A stretch of 64,000 bases of DNA from Hydrogenophaga sp. RAC07 (GCF_001713375.1 NZ_CP016449.1:4259501-4323500), one strand, 5' to 3'; positions 50,520 to 60,768 are shown, numbered from the stretch's first letter. Notes: a model not told the origin generated them from the sequence alone. Translations and numbers: made by a program.

Positions 50520-51935
50520 TCAGAGCATCCGCTCCATCAGCCGGCTCAGCGTTTCCATCGCACGGTCGTTCAGGCCGCGCCGTCGCCACTCCTCCAGCGT
50601 GACCTGCCTGGAGGCGTCACGGTCGCGTTCAAAGAGCCGGTTCATCTCGGCGCCGAAGTCGTCGCCCAGCACGATCACGTTGAGCTCGCTGTTGGCCACA
50701 AAACTCAGCCAGTCGAGGTTGCTGGACCCCACCGTGGAGAACACCCCGTCGATCACGGCCGTCTTGGCGTGCATCAGCGCGTGCTCCATCTGGTAGATGC
50801 GCACACCCGAACTCAGCAGGTCGTCGTAGTAGGAACGCCCCGCGTGGAACGCCAGCGACGAGTCGCTGCGGCCGGGCAGCACCATTTCCACCTCGACACC
50901 CCGCTCGGCCGCCTTGCGCAGGGCGTCCACAAAGTCGGTGCCGGGCGCGAAATACGCCATGGTGAAACGCACGCTGACCTGCGCGGCGTCCACCGCCGCC
51001 AGCAGCGAGCTGTAGATGCGGTTTTCCTTGTCGCGCGGGTCGCTCGCAATCACCTTCACCACGCGCGTGCCGGGCTCGGCGGCGGCCTTGCGAGGGGCTG
51101 CCTGGCCGAGCTCACCCTGGCAGCCCTGCTCGCGCCAGGTGGCCTCGAACACCTGGCCGATCACCGGCACCACAGGGCCGCGCAGTTCGATCTGTGTGTC
51201 GCGCCAGCCGTCGTCGAGCGCGCCCTTGCCGGTGGGCTGACCACTGCGGCCCAGCGAGCTGGAGCCATAGACCCGGCTGATGTTGATGCCCCCTGTGTAG
51301 GCCACGTCCTCGTCGACCACCAGCAGCTTGCGGTGGTCGCGGTGCGTCAGTCCCCAGAAGCCTGGGCGTTTGATCGGGTTGATCGGGTTGAAAGCGCAGA
51401 CCGACACGCCACCGTCGACCAGGCGCTTGAAGAACGTCTCGGGCGTGCTGATCGAGCCCACCGAGTCGTAGATCATGGCCACTTTCACGCCTTGTGCCGC
51501 GCGCGCCAGCAGCAGCTCGGCCACCTCGGCCGCCACGCCCTCGTCTTCCACGATGTAGCTCTGCAGCAGCACGCGGCCGCGGGCCTGTGCAATCGCCGCC
51601 TTCATGGCGCCGAAGGTGGCCGGTCCGTCGATCAGCAGCCGCGTGCGGTTGCCGCGGTAGAGATCGGCTTCGCCGGTGGAGACCAGCGTCTTCAGGTGGT
51701 GAATCGCCAGGTCCTTCTTGCCCTCGTTGACCATGCCTTGCAGCGCCTTGCGCTCGGCCGTGGCCGACACCTGGCCGGACGCGCCGCTCACATTGACCGT
51801 GCCGGCCTGTTCCGCGGGCACGTCGGCGGTTCTGGGCGGCAGGCTGGTACACCCCGCCACCAGCAGCAGGCTGGAAAGGGCCAGGCCACACAGCCGACGC
51901 GGGCCGGACAGGTGGGGTGAGCGTGTCGTGTGCAT
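50520..51935 (-). CDS. Phospholipase-D/cardiolipin-synthase-like lipoprotein
   Basis: About 470 aa. Signal peptide with lipobox VAGC (about Cys29), then two HKD motifs: HRKLLVVD around residue 201 and HAKTAVID around 388, each H-x-K-x4-D. This fold is used by cardiolipin synthases and phospholipases; outer-membrane or periplasmic lipid anchoring is unusual for cardiolipin synthase and suggests envelope lipid remodelling. It lies just downstream of the Mla-like genes. No strong Shine-Dalgarno is seen. Confidence 0.85.
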   Translation of the reverse strand: MHTTRSPHLSGPRRLCGLALSSLLLVAGCTSLPPRTADVPAEQAGTVNVSGASGQVSATAERKALQGMVNEGKKDLAIHHLKTLVSTGEADLYRGNRTRLLIDGPATFGAMKAAIAQARGRVLLQSYIVEDEGVAAEVAELLLARAAQGVKVAMIYDSVGSISTPETFFKRLVDGGVSVCAFNPINPIKRPGFWGLTHRDHRKLLVVDEDVAYTGGINISRVYGSSSLGRSGQPTGKGALDDGWRDTQIELRGPVVPVIGQVFEATWREQGCQGELGQAAPRKAAAEPGTRVVKVIASDPRDKENRIYSSLLAAVDAAQVSVRFTMAYFAPGTDFVDALRKAAERGVEVEMVLPGRSDSSLAFHAGRSYYDDLLSSGVRIYQMEHALMHAKTAVIDGVFSTVGSSNLDWLSFVANSELNVIVLGDDFGAEMNRLFERDRDASRQVTLEEWRRRGLNDRAMETLSRLMERML

Positions 51936-52074
51936 GGGTGCTACAGAGGAAGGGTGAAGGGGACGCCACGGTGGCGTACGCGCGAGTGTGACCGCGCTGG
52001 CGCAGGGCATGTGTCGGCGGGGGCAATCCGGACGTGTCGGACAAGGCCGACAACGCGTCGTCGCCCGCGCAGAG

Positions 52075-52671
52075 TCATGATGCGCCGCTGATGCGCCGGG
52101 CCAGGCGCCACAGGGCCAGACGGTGGGCAGCGGCCAGCTCGTCGGTCGAAGGACCGGACAGGGCGATGTCGATATCGGCCTGGCCGGAGCTGGGCGGCTG
52201 GGTGGCCGCTGCGGCGGTGTCGGTGAACCACCAGCGCGCGCGCAGGCGCAGCGTCTGGCGCGCTTCGTCGGCCACCAGCGTGTCGATGGCCACGCGCAGC
52301 CGGCGCGCCACCACCACACCCGCCGGCGCGGGAGACAGCCACACCAGGCCTTCGCCGCGCAGCAGCGCCAGGTCGCCCGCCAGCCGTTGGGGAATGCTGT
52401 CGCGCAGCGGCACCACCCAGCGGTGGCCCAAGAGCGGCAGCACCCCGGCCGCGCCGCTGGACACCACCAGGGTGTCGCGCTCCAGCGTGCCGGGCAGGGG
52501 CAGACGGCCCGAGAGTTCCCACACCGAACCGTCGCCGGGCCGGGGCGAGGGCACCGCCTCCGGCGGCTCGCTCTTGAGTTCGTACCAGCGCGTGGGCACC
52601 TGTGTGGACGCACAGCCCGCCAGCAGCAGAGGCACCGCACCTGCGCACGTGAGGATGTGGCGGCGCTTCAT
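52075..52671 (-). CDS. PqiC/ABC-transport auxiliary lipoprotein
   Basis: 198 aa. Signal with lipobox LAGC (Cys20), then the typical opening WYELKSEPP and a domain with LVVSSGAAGVLPLLG and ADIDIALSGPS, which match the PqiC-type ABC auxiliary component family. It is expected in the outer membrane, next to the MCE protein that it contacts. The start overlaps the MCE gene stop (ATGA at 52668-52671). Confidence 0.8.
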   Translation of the reverse strand: MKRRHILTCAGAVPLLLAGCASTQVPTRWYELKSEPPEAVPSPRPGDGSVWELSGRLPLPGTLERDTLVVSSGAAGVLPLLGHRWVVPLRDSIPQRLAGDLALLRGEGLVWLSPAPAGVVVARRLRVAIDTLVADEARQTLRLRARWWFTDTAAAATQPPSSGQADIDIALSGPSTDELAAAHRLALWRLARRISGAS

Positions 52672-53675
52672 GGCGCCACCTTGCGGCCGCGCAGCACCGA
52701 GTCGGGTTGCTGCTCCAGCGTTTCGGCCAGGTCGCGCAGGGCACGGGCCGCGCGCGAGAGGTCGTCGAGTGCGCGGTCGGCGCCCAGGCGCAGGCTGGAG
52801 TCGTCGGCGGTGGCTTCGCGCAGCGAGGCGGCGCTGCGGCCCACCTCGTCGGCGGCGCGCTGCAGGTTCTGCACCAGCGGCGCGTTGGGTGCGAGCAGCT
52901 CGCCCACCTGGTCGGACGTTTTGTTGACCGAGCCCGCGGCCTGACCCAGGCCGTCCATGGCGGAGCGGGTGGACACGAGTGAACGCTGCAGCTCGTTGGC
53001 CAGCGGGTCGATGCGTTTGTCCAGCTTGGTGGCCACGCGGTTCACGGTGGCCGTGATCGCGGCCAGGTCGGTCAGCGCCTGCTTGAGCTCGGGGCCGGAG
53101 ACCATGGCGCGCGCTGAGGCGGCGATGGCGGCCAGGTCTTCGGCGATCTTGCGGAAATCCATGCCTTCGAGCTGGTTCTTCAGCGCCTGGATGGCGGTGG
53201 CGGTGGTCGGGATCTCGGTCACGCCCTTGTAGGTGCCGCGCAGATCGCCCGGGCGTTCGGGGCGCAGGTCCAGGTCCACGTACAGCTGGCCGGTCAGCAG
53301 GCTTTGCATGGACAGCTGAGCGCTCAGGCCGCGCTGGACCAAGGCCGGCAGCGCCAGGCCCACGCCCTTGGTGCGGCGACCGTCGAGCCCGCTCACCGCA
53401 TCGCCTTCGAGCCCGACCACCACGGGAATGGAGAAGTCGTCCGTCTTGCGGTCGTAGAACACCGCGATCGACTCCACGCTGCCCACCCGCACGCCGCGGA
53501 ACACCACCGGGGCGCCCACCTGCAATCCATACACCGAGCCACTGAAAAACATGACGGCTTTCTCCTTGCGTGTGAACAGGCTGTTGCCCGCCAGCGCGAT
53601 GATGGCGGTGGCGATCAAGGCCAGACCGACCACCACGAAGGTGCCGATGAGGGTGGGGCTGAGCTGGCGCTTCAT
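52668..53675 (-). CDS. MCE-family (MlaD/PqiB-like) periplasmic lipid-transfer protein
   Basis: 335 aa. One N-terminal membrane helix (residues 7-28, TLIGTFVVVGLALIATAIIAL) and one MCE domain (about 38-115: VMFFSGSVYGLQVGAPVVFRGVRVG) are followed by a long helical C-terminal part, which would form a channel for lipid. It is the substrate-binding part of a phospholipid transporter between inner and outer membrane. Overlaps both the ATPase gene and the auxiliary lipoprotein gene, so it is strictly coupled. Confidence 0.9.
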   Translation of the reverse strand: MKRQLSPTLIGTFVVVGLALIATAIIALAGNSLFTRKEKAVMFFSGSVYGLQVGAPVVFRGVRVGSVESIAVFYDRKTDDFSIPVVVGLEGDAVSGLDGRRTKGVGLALPALVQRGLSAQLSMQSLLTGQLYVDLDLRPERPGDLRGTYKGVTEIPTTATAIQALKNQLEGMDFRKIAEDLAAIAASARAMVSGPELKQALTDLAAITATVNRVATKLDKRIDPLANELQRSLVSTRSAMDGLGQAAGSVNKTSDQVGELLAPNAPLVQNLQRAADEVGRSAASLREATADDSSLRLGADRALDDLSRAARALRDLAETLEQQPDSVLRGRKVAP

Positions 53676-54439
53676 GCGGCTTCGGTCTCGGGTTCGGTGG
53701 CGCCGCGGCGCAGAAAGGCCTGCACGCCGGGGGGGCCGCTGCGCAACAGTTCGTCGGGGGGGCCAAGGGCGGTCATGGTTTTGGTTTGTGCGTCGAGAAA
53801 GAGCACGCGGTCGGCCAGCGCGAAGATGCTGCCCAGCTCGTGGCTGACCATCACCACGGCGGTTCCCAGGTCGTCGCGCAGGTGGCGGATGAGGTCGTCC
53901 AGATGGGCCGACGACAGCGGGTCCAGACCGGCCGAAGGTTCGTCGAGAAACAGCAGTGGCGGATCGAGAGCCAGCGCGCGCGCGATCGCTGCGCGCTTGC
54001 GCATGCCGCCGCTCAGTTGGGCGGGTTCGGCCTCGAAGCTGCCGGCCAGGCCCACCAGCGCGAGCTTGAAGCGCGCGGCCTGCTCGCAGGCCTGCGCGTC
54101 GAGTTCGGTGAAGAGCTGCAGCGGCAGCATCACGTTTTCGCCCACCGTCATGCTGCTCCACAGCGCACCCGCCTGGAAGGCCACACCGAAGCCCTGGCGC
54201 AGCACGTCCAGGGTCTGCGCATCGGCCGCGTACAGGTCTTGCGAGCCGTGCAGGACCTGGCCGGCGGCCGGTGCCTGCAGGCCGATGAGGTGGCGCAGCA
54301 AGGTGCTCTTGCCACAGCCGCTGCCGCCCGCGATGCACAGCACCTCGCCGGGCAACACGTCGAACGTGAGGTCGCGCTGCACGACGTTGTCGCCAAAGGC
54401 CATGGTCAGGGCCTGCACGCGGATCAGGGGGGGGCTCAT
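53672..54439 (-). CDS. ABC ATPase of Mla-like lipid transporter
   Basis: 255 aa. Walker [18 protein letters not shown] (about residues 37-53), Q-loop, signature LSGGMRKRAAIARALA (about 143-158), Walker B LLFLDEPSAGLDP and switch MVSHELGS are present. It powers the MCE transporter with the permease encoded four bases upstream. The stop/start overlap with the MCE gene (53672-53675) confirms the operon. Confidence 0.92.
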   Translation of the reverse strand: MSPPLIRVQALTMAFGDNVVQRDLTFDVLPGEVLCIAGGSGCGKSTLLRHLIGLQAPAAGQVLHGSQDLYAADAQTLDVLRQGFGVAFQAGALWSSMTVGENVMLPLQLFTELDAQACEQAARFKLALVGLAGSFEAEPAQLSGGMRKRAAIARALALDPPLLFLDEPSAGLDPLSSAHLDDLIRHLRDDLGTAVVMVSHELGSIFALADRVLFLDAQTKTMTALGPPDELLRSGPPGVQAFLRRGATEPETEAA

Positions 54440-54443
54440 CGTG

Positions 54444-55601
54444 TCACCAGCCCAGTTGTTGAAAGACCACCGTGAGCACCGAGGCGGCGACCACCATCCA
54501 CACGATGGCCTGCACCACCGCGGCGGTGGTGGCGTCGCCCACGGCCTGCGCGCTGCGCCCGGCCGACATGCCTTGCAGGCAACCGGCCAGCGCGACCAGC
54601 ACGGCGTACACCGTGCCCTTGAGCAGGCCGATCAGCACGTGTGGCAGGGTGAGCGCCTGGGCGCTGGCATACACATACTCGAGCGGCGTCACACCGTAGA
54701 GGCCCACAGCCACCAGCCAGCCCACACCCATGCCCACCACCGCGGCAAACGCGGTGAGCATGGGCCCCACGATCAGCAGAGCGAGCACACGCGGCAGCAC
54801 CAGAAAATCGACCGGGTTCACCCCCAGCGTGGTGAGTGCGTCCACCTCCTCGTTGGCCCGCATGCTGCCGATCTGCGCTGCGAAGGCGGCGCCCACGCGG
54901 CCCGCGAGCACGATGCCCACCAGCAGCGCGGCCACCTCGCGCACCACGCCCACGGTGACGAGGTCGGCAATGAAGTTCTGTGCGCCGAAGCGCTGCAGTT
55001 GCGCCGCGCCCATGTAGGCCACGATCAGGCCCACCAGAAAACTCACCAGCGCCACGATGGGCAGGCTGCGCGGCCCCGTCTGCTCCACCTGCCAGGCCAG
55101 GTCGCTCCAGCGCATGCCGCTTTTGCCGCGCAGCAAGCGGCCGACCGACAGCACCACCTCGCCCACCAAGGTGAGCGAGCGGCGCCCGTCGTCCCACCAG
55201 GCCTGGGTGCTGGCACCCACGCGGGTGATGCGGTCCGGCTCGCGCCGGGGTGCGGTGGCCGCGGGGGTTTCGGTCAGCGCCATCGACAGGATCTCGCGCA
55301 GGCCCTCTGGCAGGCCTTGCAGGTCGATGGTCACCGGCGGCCGGGTCAGTGCACTCAGCCGCTGCCACAGGCTGGAGGCAAGCGCCACGTCCCACGAGCC
55401 GAGCGCCGTGGTGTCAAAGCGCACCTCGCCTTGCACCAGGGCGCCGGGTGCCGCAGGCAGGGCTGCGCCGTGACCGCGCCACTCGCCGCCGATGCCGAGC
55501 AACCAGCCGTTGCCCTGTTCGGTCCATTGCGCACTCGCCGCAGGCCGGGCGCCATCGGGCGCGCCTGTGTGCGGGGAGGTGGCAGGCAGGGATTCGGTCA
55601 T
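54444..55601 (-). CDS. MlaE-type permease with N-terminal STAS-like domain
   Basis: 385 aa from the ATG at 55601 (a GTG two codons earlier is also possible). Residues about 50-105 look like a STAS domain (EVRFDTTALGSWDVALASSL), followed by the MlaE membrane part with five helices (LPIVALVSFLVGLIVAYMGA, FAAQIGSMRANEEVDAL). It is the inner-membrane channel of the lipid transporter. In E. coli the STAS part is a separate protein (MlaB); the fusion here is a domain-architecture difference. Confidence 0.9.
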   Translation of the reverse strand: MTESLPATSPHTGAPDGARPAASAQWTEQGNGWLLGIGGEWRGHGAALPAAPGALVQGEVRFDTTALGSWDVALASSLWQRLSALTRPPVTIDLQGLPEGLREILSMALTETPAATAPRREPDRITRVGASTQAWWDDGRRSLTLVGEVVLSVGRLLRGKSGMRWSDLAWQVEQTGPRSLPIVALVSFLVGLIVAYMGAAQLQRFGAQNFIADLVTVGVVREVAALLVGIVLAGRVGAAFAAQIGSMRANEEVDALTTLGVNPVDFLVLPRVLALLIVGPMLTAFAAVVGMGVGWLVAVGLYGVTPLEYVYASAQALTLPHVLIGLLKGTVYAVLVALAGCLQGMSAGRSAQAVGDATTAAVVQAIVWMVVAASVLTVVFQQLGW

Positions 55602-55707
55602 CGCCACAGACTAGGCGGCCAAAGTGGGCCGGTCGGTTCGCTGCCACACATACGCCCCGTGGCCGGCCCTCCACAATGGCTCGCAAGACCCTTTTGAGCA
55701 ACAAACC

Positions 55708-57837
55708 GTGCCGACAGACCACACCGCCGACCCCCAGCCCACCCCCGCACCGAGCCCGCGCTGGCGCCGCCCTGCCTGGGTGGCTGCAGGCGTGGCGGGT
55801 CTGCTGGCGCTGGGGGTGTTGGTGGGGGAGATGAGCGGTTGGCCCGTGTTGCGCCAGCCCATGGAAAACGCCATGAGCAAGGGGGCGGGCGTGCCGGTGG
55901 TGCTGCAGGGTGACGTGAAGCTCCACCTGGTCTGGCGTCCGCGCCTGATGGTCGACCGGCTGCAGATCGCCTCGGACGAGCGTTTCAAGGTGCCGCACCT
56001 GCTGGATGCGCAAGGCGTCTCCCTGGCCTGGACCTGGGGCGATGTGTGGCGCTGGCGTCAGGGCGAGCGTTTGCGTGTGCACAGCCTGCAGGCGGACGAA
56101 CTCGACGCTCAACTGGTGCGCCTGAAGGACGGCAGCGCCAACTGGCGGCTCGGTGCGCCCAAGCCCGAAGACGAGACCGATGCGGTGGACAGCCTGCCGC
56201 GCTTCGGCACGCTGCTCATGAAGAAAGGCCGCATCGACTGGAACGACGCGGTGCAGGACGTGGACCTCAAGGTGGCCGTGCAGGGCAGCGAGGGCGAAGC
56301 CGTGCAGGGCGCCGACGCGGGTTATGTGGCCACGTTCAATGGCCGCTACCAGGCCTTGCCGCTCAAGCTCGACGTGCGCGCCGGCAGCACCCTGCCTCTG
56401 CTGCAGGACGCCGAAGGCGCCGCCGACGCGCCCTGGGTGCCGATGCGCGTGGAGGGCAGCGTGGGCACCTCGCGCCTGCTGTTCGACGGCCAGGCCGCCG
56501 CGTTGCTGGGCACGCCGCGCCTGCAGGGCGAGATCCGGTTCAAGGGCCGCTCGCTGGCCGCCGTGGGCGAACCGCTGGGCATCACCCTGCCGCAGACACC
56601 GCCCTTCGATCTGCGCGGCACGCTGGACCACGAGGCCGGCGCCTGGCGTCTGAAAGCGAAGAGCGCCGTCATCGGCAGCAGCCAGCTGGCGGGCGACCTG
56701 CTGTTCGACCAGCGCGAGAAGCCGTCCAAGTTGTCGGGCCAACTCACCGGCAGCCGGCTCGCCCTGGCCGACCTGGGCCCCGCCATCGGTGGCAAGGGTG
56801 GCGACACCACCCGAGACGACGCCACCCCACCGGGCCGCGTGCTGCCGCAGCGCCGTTTTGACCTGCCCTCGCTCAAGGCGATGAACGCCGATGTGCAGGT
56901 GGACATCGACCAGCTGGACTTCGGCACCACGGCCATGGCACCGCTGCAGAAGCTCAAGACGCGCGTGCGCCTGGCCGGCGGCGTGCTGAAGCTGGACGAC
57001 TTGAAGGCTGTGGTCTCGGGTGGGTCGATCGCGGGTTCGACGCAACTCGACGCCAACGCCAGCCCGGCCGCCTGGGTGGCCAGGCTCGAATTCAAAGGTA
57101 TCGACATGGCCGGTTGGCTGCGGGGCTTGAGGACCGATGAAGCGCCCGCCAGCGCACCCAACGCCAAGGGCGCGGCCACCCTGAGGAAAGAGCGCAACGA
57201 GGCCCGCCAGGGCGGCGACCAGGCGGTGCAGAGTTACATCACGGGCCTGCTGTTCGGCAGCGTGCACGTGCGCGGCGCGGGCCGCTCCACCGGCGAGATC
57301 CTGGCCAGCCTCGACGGCCCCGTGCAGCTCACCCTGCGCGACGGCACGCTGTCCCACCTGGCCACCGAAGCCATGGGCCTGGACGTGGCCGAATCGCTGG
57401 GCGTGCTGATCCGCGGTGACCAGCCGTTGCCCCTGCGCTGCGCGCGCTTCGACATGATCGCGCGCAACGGGGTGGTGGCGCCCACGCTGGCGGTGATCGA
57501 CAGCGCCGACAGCACCATCCGCATCACCGGCCAGGTGAGCCTGCGCGACGAGTCGCTGGCATTGCGCGTCGTGACCCGCTCGCACGACTGGTCGCCGCTG
57601 TCCCTGCGCACGCCCGTCACCGTGTCCGGCACGCTGGGTGATCCGCAGGTCGGTATCGAGGCGCAGGGCCTGATCGGCCGCGTGCTCGGCGCGGTGGCGC
57701 TGGGTGCGGCGGTGGGTCCGGCGGCGGCACTGCTGCCACTGATCGAACAGGGCTCCACCAGCAAGGTCGACCCCTGCACCGTCGCGGCAGCGCCCGAGCA
57801 GTCGGGGGCCAAACCGGTGGCGCCGCGCAAGCCTTGA
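55708..57837 (+). CDS. AsmA-family protein
   Basis: 709 aa from a GTG at 55708 (upstream ATG 55624 is possible). One N-terminal helix (about residues 22-40, [20 protein letters not shown]), then the AsmA signature region with long beta-rich repeats and a C-terminal AsmA_2-type part ([45 protein letters not shown]). AsmA-like proteins bridge the periplasm and help to move phospholipids. It is divergent from the Mla-like operon, making a lipid-trafficking neighbourhood. Confidence 0.85.
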   Translation: MPTDHTADPQPTPAPSPRWRRPAWVAAGVAGLLALGVLVGEMSGWPVLRQPMENAMSKGAGVPVVLQGDVKLHLVWRPRLMVDRLQIASDERFKVPHLLDAQGVSLAWTWGDVWRWRQGERLRVHSLQADELDAQLVRLKDGSANWRLGAPKPEDETDAVDSLPRFGTLLMKKGRIDWNDAVQDVDLKVAVQGSEGEAVQGADAGYVATFNGRYQALPLKLDVRAGSTLPLLQDAEGAADAPWVPMRVEGSVGTSRLLFDGQAAALLGTPRLQGEIRFKGRSLAAVGEPLGITLPQTPPFDLRGTLDHEAGAWRLKAKSAVIGSSQLAGDLLFDQREKPSKLSGQLTGSRLALADLGPAIGGKGGDTTRDDATPPGRVLPQRRFDLPSLKAMNADVQVDIDQLDFGTTAMAPLQKLKTRVRLAGGVLKLDDLKAVVSGGSIAGSTQLDANASPAAWVARLEFKGIDMAGWLRGLRTDEAPASAPNAKGAATLRKERNEARQGGDQAVQSYITGLLFGSVHVRGAGRSTGEILASLDGPVQLTLRDGTLSHLATEAMGLDVAESLGVLIRGDQPLPLRCARFDMIARNGVVAPTLAVIDSADSTIRITGQVSLRDESLALRVVTRSHDWSPLSLRTPVTVSGTLGDPQVGIEAQGLIGRVLGAVALGAAVGPAAALLPLIEQGSTSKVDPCTVAAAPEQSGAKPVAPRKP

Positions 57838-57962
57838 GCACGGCGATCTCGTCGGCGTTCTCCTACAAGGGTTCAGGGCGCAGGCTTGCAGAATTCGGGA
57901 GCGGGGATTTCTACAGTGGAGTCATCGCAACGGCAGTCGTTGCGCCCATCCAGGAGCCAGAA

Positions 57963-58127
57963 ATGCTGCACTACGCCGTCGTCTTTTTCATCATCGCCCT
58001 GATCGCCGCCGTGCTCGGCTTCGGCGGACTGGCTGCGGGTGCCGCGAGCATCGGCAAGGTGCTCTTCGTCATCTTCATCGTGATGGCCCTGGTGACCATC
58101 GTGGCCGACCTGGTGCGAAAGCGCTGA
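57963..58127 (+). CDS. DUF1328 small membrane protein (YtjA-like)
   Basis: 54 aa. Two hydrophobic helices ([19 protein letters not shown] and [21 protein letters not shown]) and the typical LHYAVVF start are the whole protein, the standard DUF1328/UPF0391 form. GGAGCCAG precedes the ATG. It is convergent with, and directly abuts, the thioesterase stop. Confidence 0.9.
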   Translation: MLHYAVVFFIIALIAAVLGFGGLAAGAASIGKVLFVIFIVMALVTIVADLVRKR

Positions 58128-58544
58128 TCAAGCCTTGGGGTACAGCACCATCTGTGTGCAGCGAAACAGCGCGATCGTCTTGCCTGTCTCGCGGTGCGTG
58201 ACGGTCGCGTCCCACACCTGCGTGGTGCGCCCCAGGTGGACGGGCGTGGCCACGCAGTCGATGGTGCCTTCGCGCGCCGTGCCCAGGTGGTTGCTCTTGA
58301 GTTCGATGGTGGTGAAACCCGTGGCGTCTTTCGGCAGGTTGGCCACGCAGCCGTAGCCACAGCTGGTGTCGGCCAGCGTGACCACGCTGCCCGCGTGCAG
58401 AAAACCGTTGGGCGCCATGGTGGTCGGCTTCACCCCGAGTTCAGACCGAACCTCGGTGGGACTCACGTGGGTGATGACCAGGCCCAGGTGGCCGGGCAGT
58501 GCGTCAGCGCCGCGCGCATTGAATTGATCCGCGAGTGTGTTCAT
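58128..58544 (-). CDS. PaaI-type hotdog-fold thioesterase
   Basis: 138 aa from the ATG at 58544, which has AGGAGACAAC. The catalytic segment PNGFLHAGSVVTLADTSCGYG (about residues 45-65, Asp as general base) and LKSNHLGTAREG match PaaI/YbdB-like acyl-CoA thioesterases. The exact acyl-CoA is unknown. Convergent with DUF1328 with no gap. The frame upstream of the ATG was rejected. Confidence 0.9.
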   Translation of the reverse strand: MNTLADQFNARGADALPGHLGLVITHVSPTEVRSELGVKPTTMAPNGFLHAGSVVTLADTSCGYGCVANLPKDATGFTTIELKSNHLGTAREGTIDCVATPVHLGRTTQVWDATVTHRETGKTIALFRCTQMVLYPKA

Positions 58545-58575
58545 GTTGTCTCCTGTGGTGATGGTCGGAGGGGGT

Positions 58576-59934
58576 TCATCGCGTCCAGCTGCCCAGCCGG
58601 ATCGCGATCGCAATGGTCGAACCATAGAGCACCAGGCTGAAGGCGATCACGGCAAACAGGGCCGTGGCCGAGGTCTGGAAAACGTGCACGCACAGCCAGC
58701 CGCCCACCACCAGCACCACCAGACGCGCCATGCTGCCGGCCAGCGGCCAGAACATGCGGCCTGCGCCCTGTGAGGCAAAAAACAGCGCCAGACCAAGACC
58801 GAAAAACGCGTAGCAACCGCCCACGATGTTGAGGTAGCGCGCGCCGAATCCCAGCACCTCGAGGTCGGCGGTGAAGAGGGTCATCCACAGCGCCGGCGCC
58901 AGTGCGGTGACCACGCCGATGCCACCGGTGATGGCCGCCACGACCGCACCGCCCACCCAGGCCACGCGCACCGCACGCATCGATTGCCCCGCACCCATGT
59001 TGGTGGCCACCATCGCGGTGAGCGCGGTGCCGAAGCCGAACGCGATTGGCACCAGGATGTATTCGAGCCGCGCCGCCACGCCGTAGCCGGCGAGCGCGGC
59101 CGTGCCGTAGCTGCCGACGAAGGCGGTCGCCACCGCAATGGACGCGTTGCTGATCACCGGGCTCATGGACGCCGGCAGCCCCACGCGCAGGATGTCGCGC
59201 ACCAGCGGCGCGTGCAGCCGCCAGGGCGAGCGCTGCAGCTGCACGGGGCCGTCGCGTCGCATCAGGTGGGCGACCATCACGAGGGCCGAAGCGCCGTTCA
59301 CCACCAGCGTGCTCACGGCCGCGCCGGCCACGCCCAGCCCGGGCACCGGCCCCCAGCCGAACACCAGCAGCGGGCACAGCACCAGGTGCAGCAGTGCCGT
59401 GGCCAGCAGCAGGACCGAGGGCAGCAGCATGTTGCCGGCGCCGCGCACCACGGCGGCCAGCACGTTGGTGAACCAGATGACCACCGCGCCGCTGAACAAC
59501 ACGTTCGCATACGCAAGCGCGGCATCGAGCGCCGCACCGCGCCCGCCCATGCCGCCGAAGATGCCGCGACCGAAACCGAGCAACGCCACCATGAACAGCG
59601 CTGCCAGCACGGCCGCGATGAACAGCGCCTGCTGCGCCAGGCGGCTCGCGTCCTCGCTGCGGCCCGCGCCCAGCGCGCGCGCCACCGCGGCCGTGGTGGC
59701 CCCGCCGATGCCGCCGGCCGACATCTGCATCATCAGCATGGACAGGGGGAACACCAGCGCGATGCCGGCGAGTGCGTCGGCGCCCAGGCGCCCGAGGATG
59801 TAGCCGTCGTAGCCGATCACGATGGTCATGGCGAACAGGCCCATCACGTTGGGCGTGGCCAGCCGCATGAGGGTGGGCAGCAGCGGGGCGTGCAGAATCT
59901 GCTGCACGCGGGACTGGGCGAGCGAAGCGGTCAT
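58576..59934 (-). CDS. MATE-family multidrug/metabolite exporter
   Basis: 452 aa with 12 hydrophobic segments (for example LVFPLSMLMMQMSAGGIGGA and MVALLGFGRGIFGGMGGRGA). The N-terminus LMRLATPNVMGLFAMTIVIGYDGYILGRLGADALAG fits the MATE first-helix pattern. It probably exports a compound detoxified with the SDR enzyme encoded 19 bases upstream. Start at MTASLAQSRV; a longer frame runs through the SDR gene in another phase. Confidence 0.9.
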   Translation of the reverse strand: MTASLAQSRVQQILHAPLLPTLMRLATPNVMGLFAMTIVIGYDGYILGRLGADALAGIALVFPLSMLMMQMSAGGIGGATTAAVARALGAGRSEDASRLAQQALFIAAVLAALFMVALLGFGRGIFGGMGGRGAALDAALAYANVLFSGAVVIWFTNVLAAVVRGAGNMLLPSVLLLATALLHLVLCPLLVFGWGPVPGLGVAGAAVSTLVVNGASALVMVAHLMRRDGPVQLQRSPWRLHAPLVRDILRVGLPASMSPVISNASIAVATAFVGSYGTAALAGYGVAARLEYILVPIAFGFGTALTAMVATNMGAGQSMRAVRVAWVGGAVVAAITGGIGVVTALAPALWMTLFTADLEVLGFGARYLNIVGGCYAFFGLGLALFFASQGAGRMFWPLAGSMARLVVLVVGGWLCVHVFQTSATALFAVIAFSLVLYGSTIAIAIRLGSWTR

Positions 59935-59953
59935 GGGAAATGCCCGGCGGTGT

Positions 59954-60661
59954 TCAAGCCCGCGCGTCGCGCAGGTAGATGCCCGGTTCGGCCGAGAGGC
60001 CGAGCTTGACCTGCTGCGTGAGCTCGTCGCCCAGCACCTCCTCGGCGCCGGCTTCCAGCGCGTCGAAGGCGCGGCGCACGATGGCCTCGGGTGACGATTT
60101 CGGCATGTCCAGGCCACTCGTGAGGTCGGTGTCGACAAAACCCATGTGCAGGCCCAGCACCTGGGTGCCCTGCGCGCGCAGGTCGTTGCGCAGTCCGTTG
60201 GTGAGCGCCCAGGCGGCGGACTTGCTGGCGCCGTAGACCGCGAGCAGTGGCGAGTTGATCCAGCTCGCCACCGACAGCACGTTGAGGATGGCGCCGCCGC
60301 CCTGGGCCGCGAGCACCGGCGCAAACGCCTGGCTCACGCGCAACACACCGAAGAAGTTGGTGTCCATGTGCCGGCGGGCCGAGTCGATGCTGTCTTCGCC
60401 GAGAAAGCTGCCCAGGGCCGCGATGCCGGCGTTGTTGATCACCAGCGTCACGTCGCCGGCGTGGCGGGCGGCCGCGGCCACCTGCTCGGGGCTGTTCACG
60501 TCCAGCGCGATGGCTTCGACGCCGGGCAGCGTCACGCTCGCGGGGTTGCGCGCGCCGGCGTACACCTTGCGCGCGCCGCGGGCCAGCGCCTCGCGAGCGA
60601 AGGCCAGACCGATGCCGCGGTTGGCGCCGGTGATGAGAACGGTGGCGTTGTGGAGTTTCAT
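59954..60661 (-). CDS. Short-chain dehydrogenase/reductase (SDR)
   Basis: 235 aa. The TGANRGIGLAFA cofactor loop (residues 11-22), NNAG, and catalytic Tyr-x3-Lys in AVYGASKSAAW (about 143-153) define a classical SDR. The NADPH-type is likely because of the Arg next to TGAN. It lies between a TetR gene and a MATE gene in the same direction, and a perfect TetR-type palindrome is 42 bases before its start. Confidence 0.92.
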   Translation of the reverse strand: MKLHNATVLITGANRGIGLAFAREALARGARKVYAGARNPASVTLPGVEAIALDVNSPEQVAAAARHAGDVTLVINNAGIAALGSFLGEDSIDSARRHMDTNFFGVLRVSQAFAPVLAAQGGGAILNVLSVASWINSPLLAVYGASKSAAWALTNGLRNDLRAQGTQVLGLHMGFVDTDLTSGLDMPKSSPEAIVRRAFDALEAGAEEVLGDELTQQVKLGLSAEPGIYLRDARA

Positions 60662-60702
60662 GCTTCGTGCTTTCTGTTGATGGGGGTGGAGGAGACCTTG
60701 TT

Positions 60703-60718
60703 TATGACGATCGTCATA
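60703..60718. promoter_or_regulatory. TetR-type operator before the SDR-MATE genes
   Basis: TATGACGATCGTCATA is a perfect 16-base palindrome in the 107-base TetR-SDR gap. A near-identical copy (15 of 16) lies before the TetR gene at 61380-61395, so one regulator probably binds both. Confidence 0.85.
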
Positions 60719-60768
60719 TTCGAGATCGACATGAAAGTTGGGTGGAGAAAGGGGTCGCCATGACCGCC

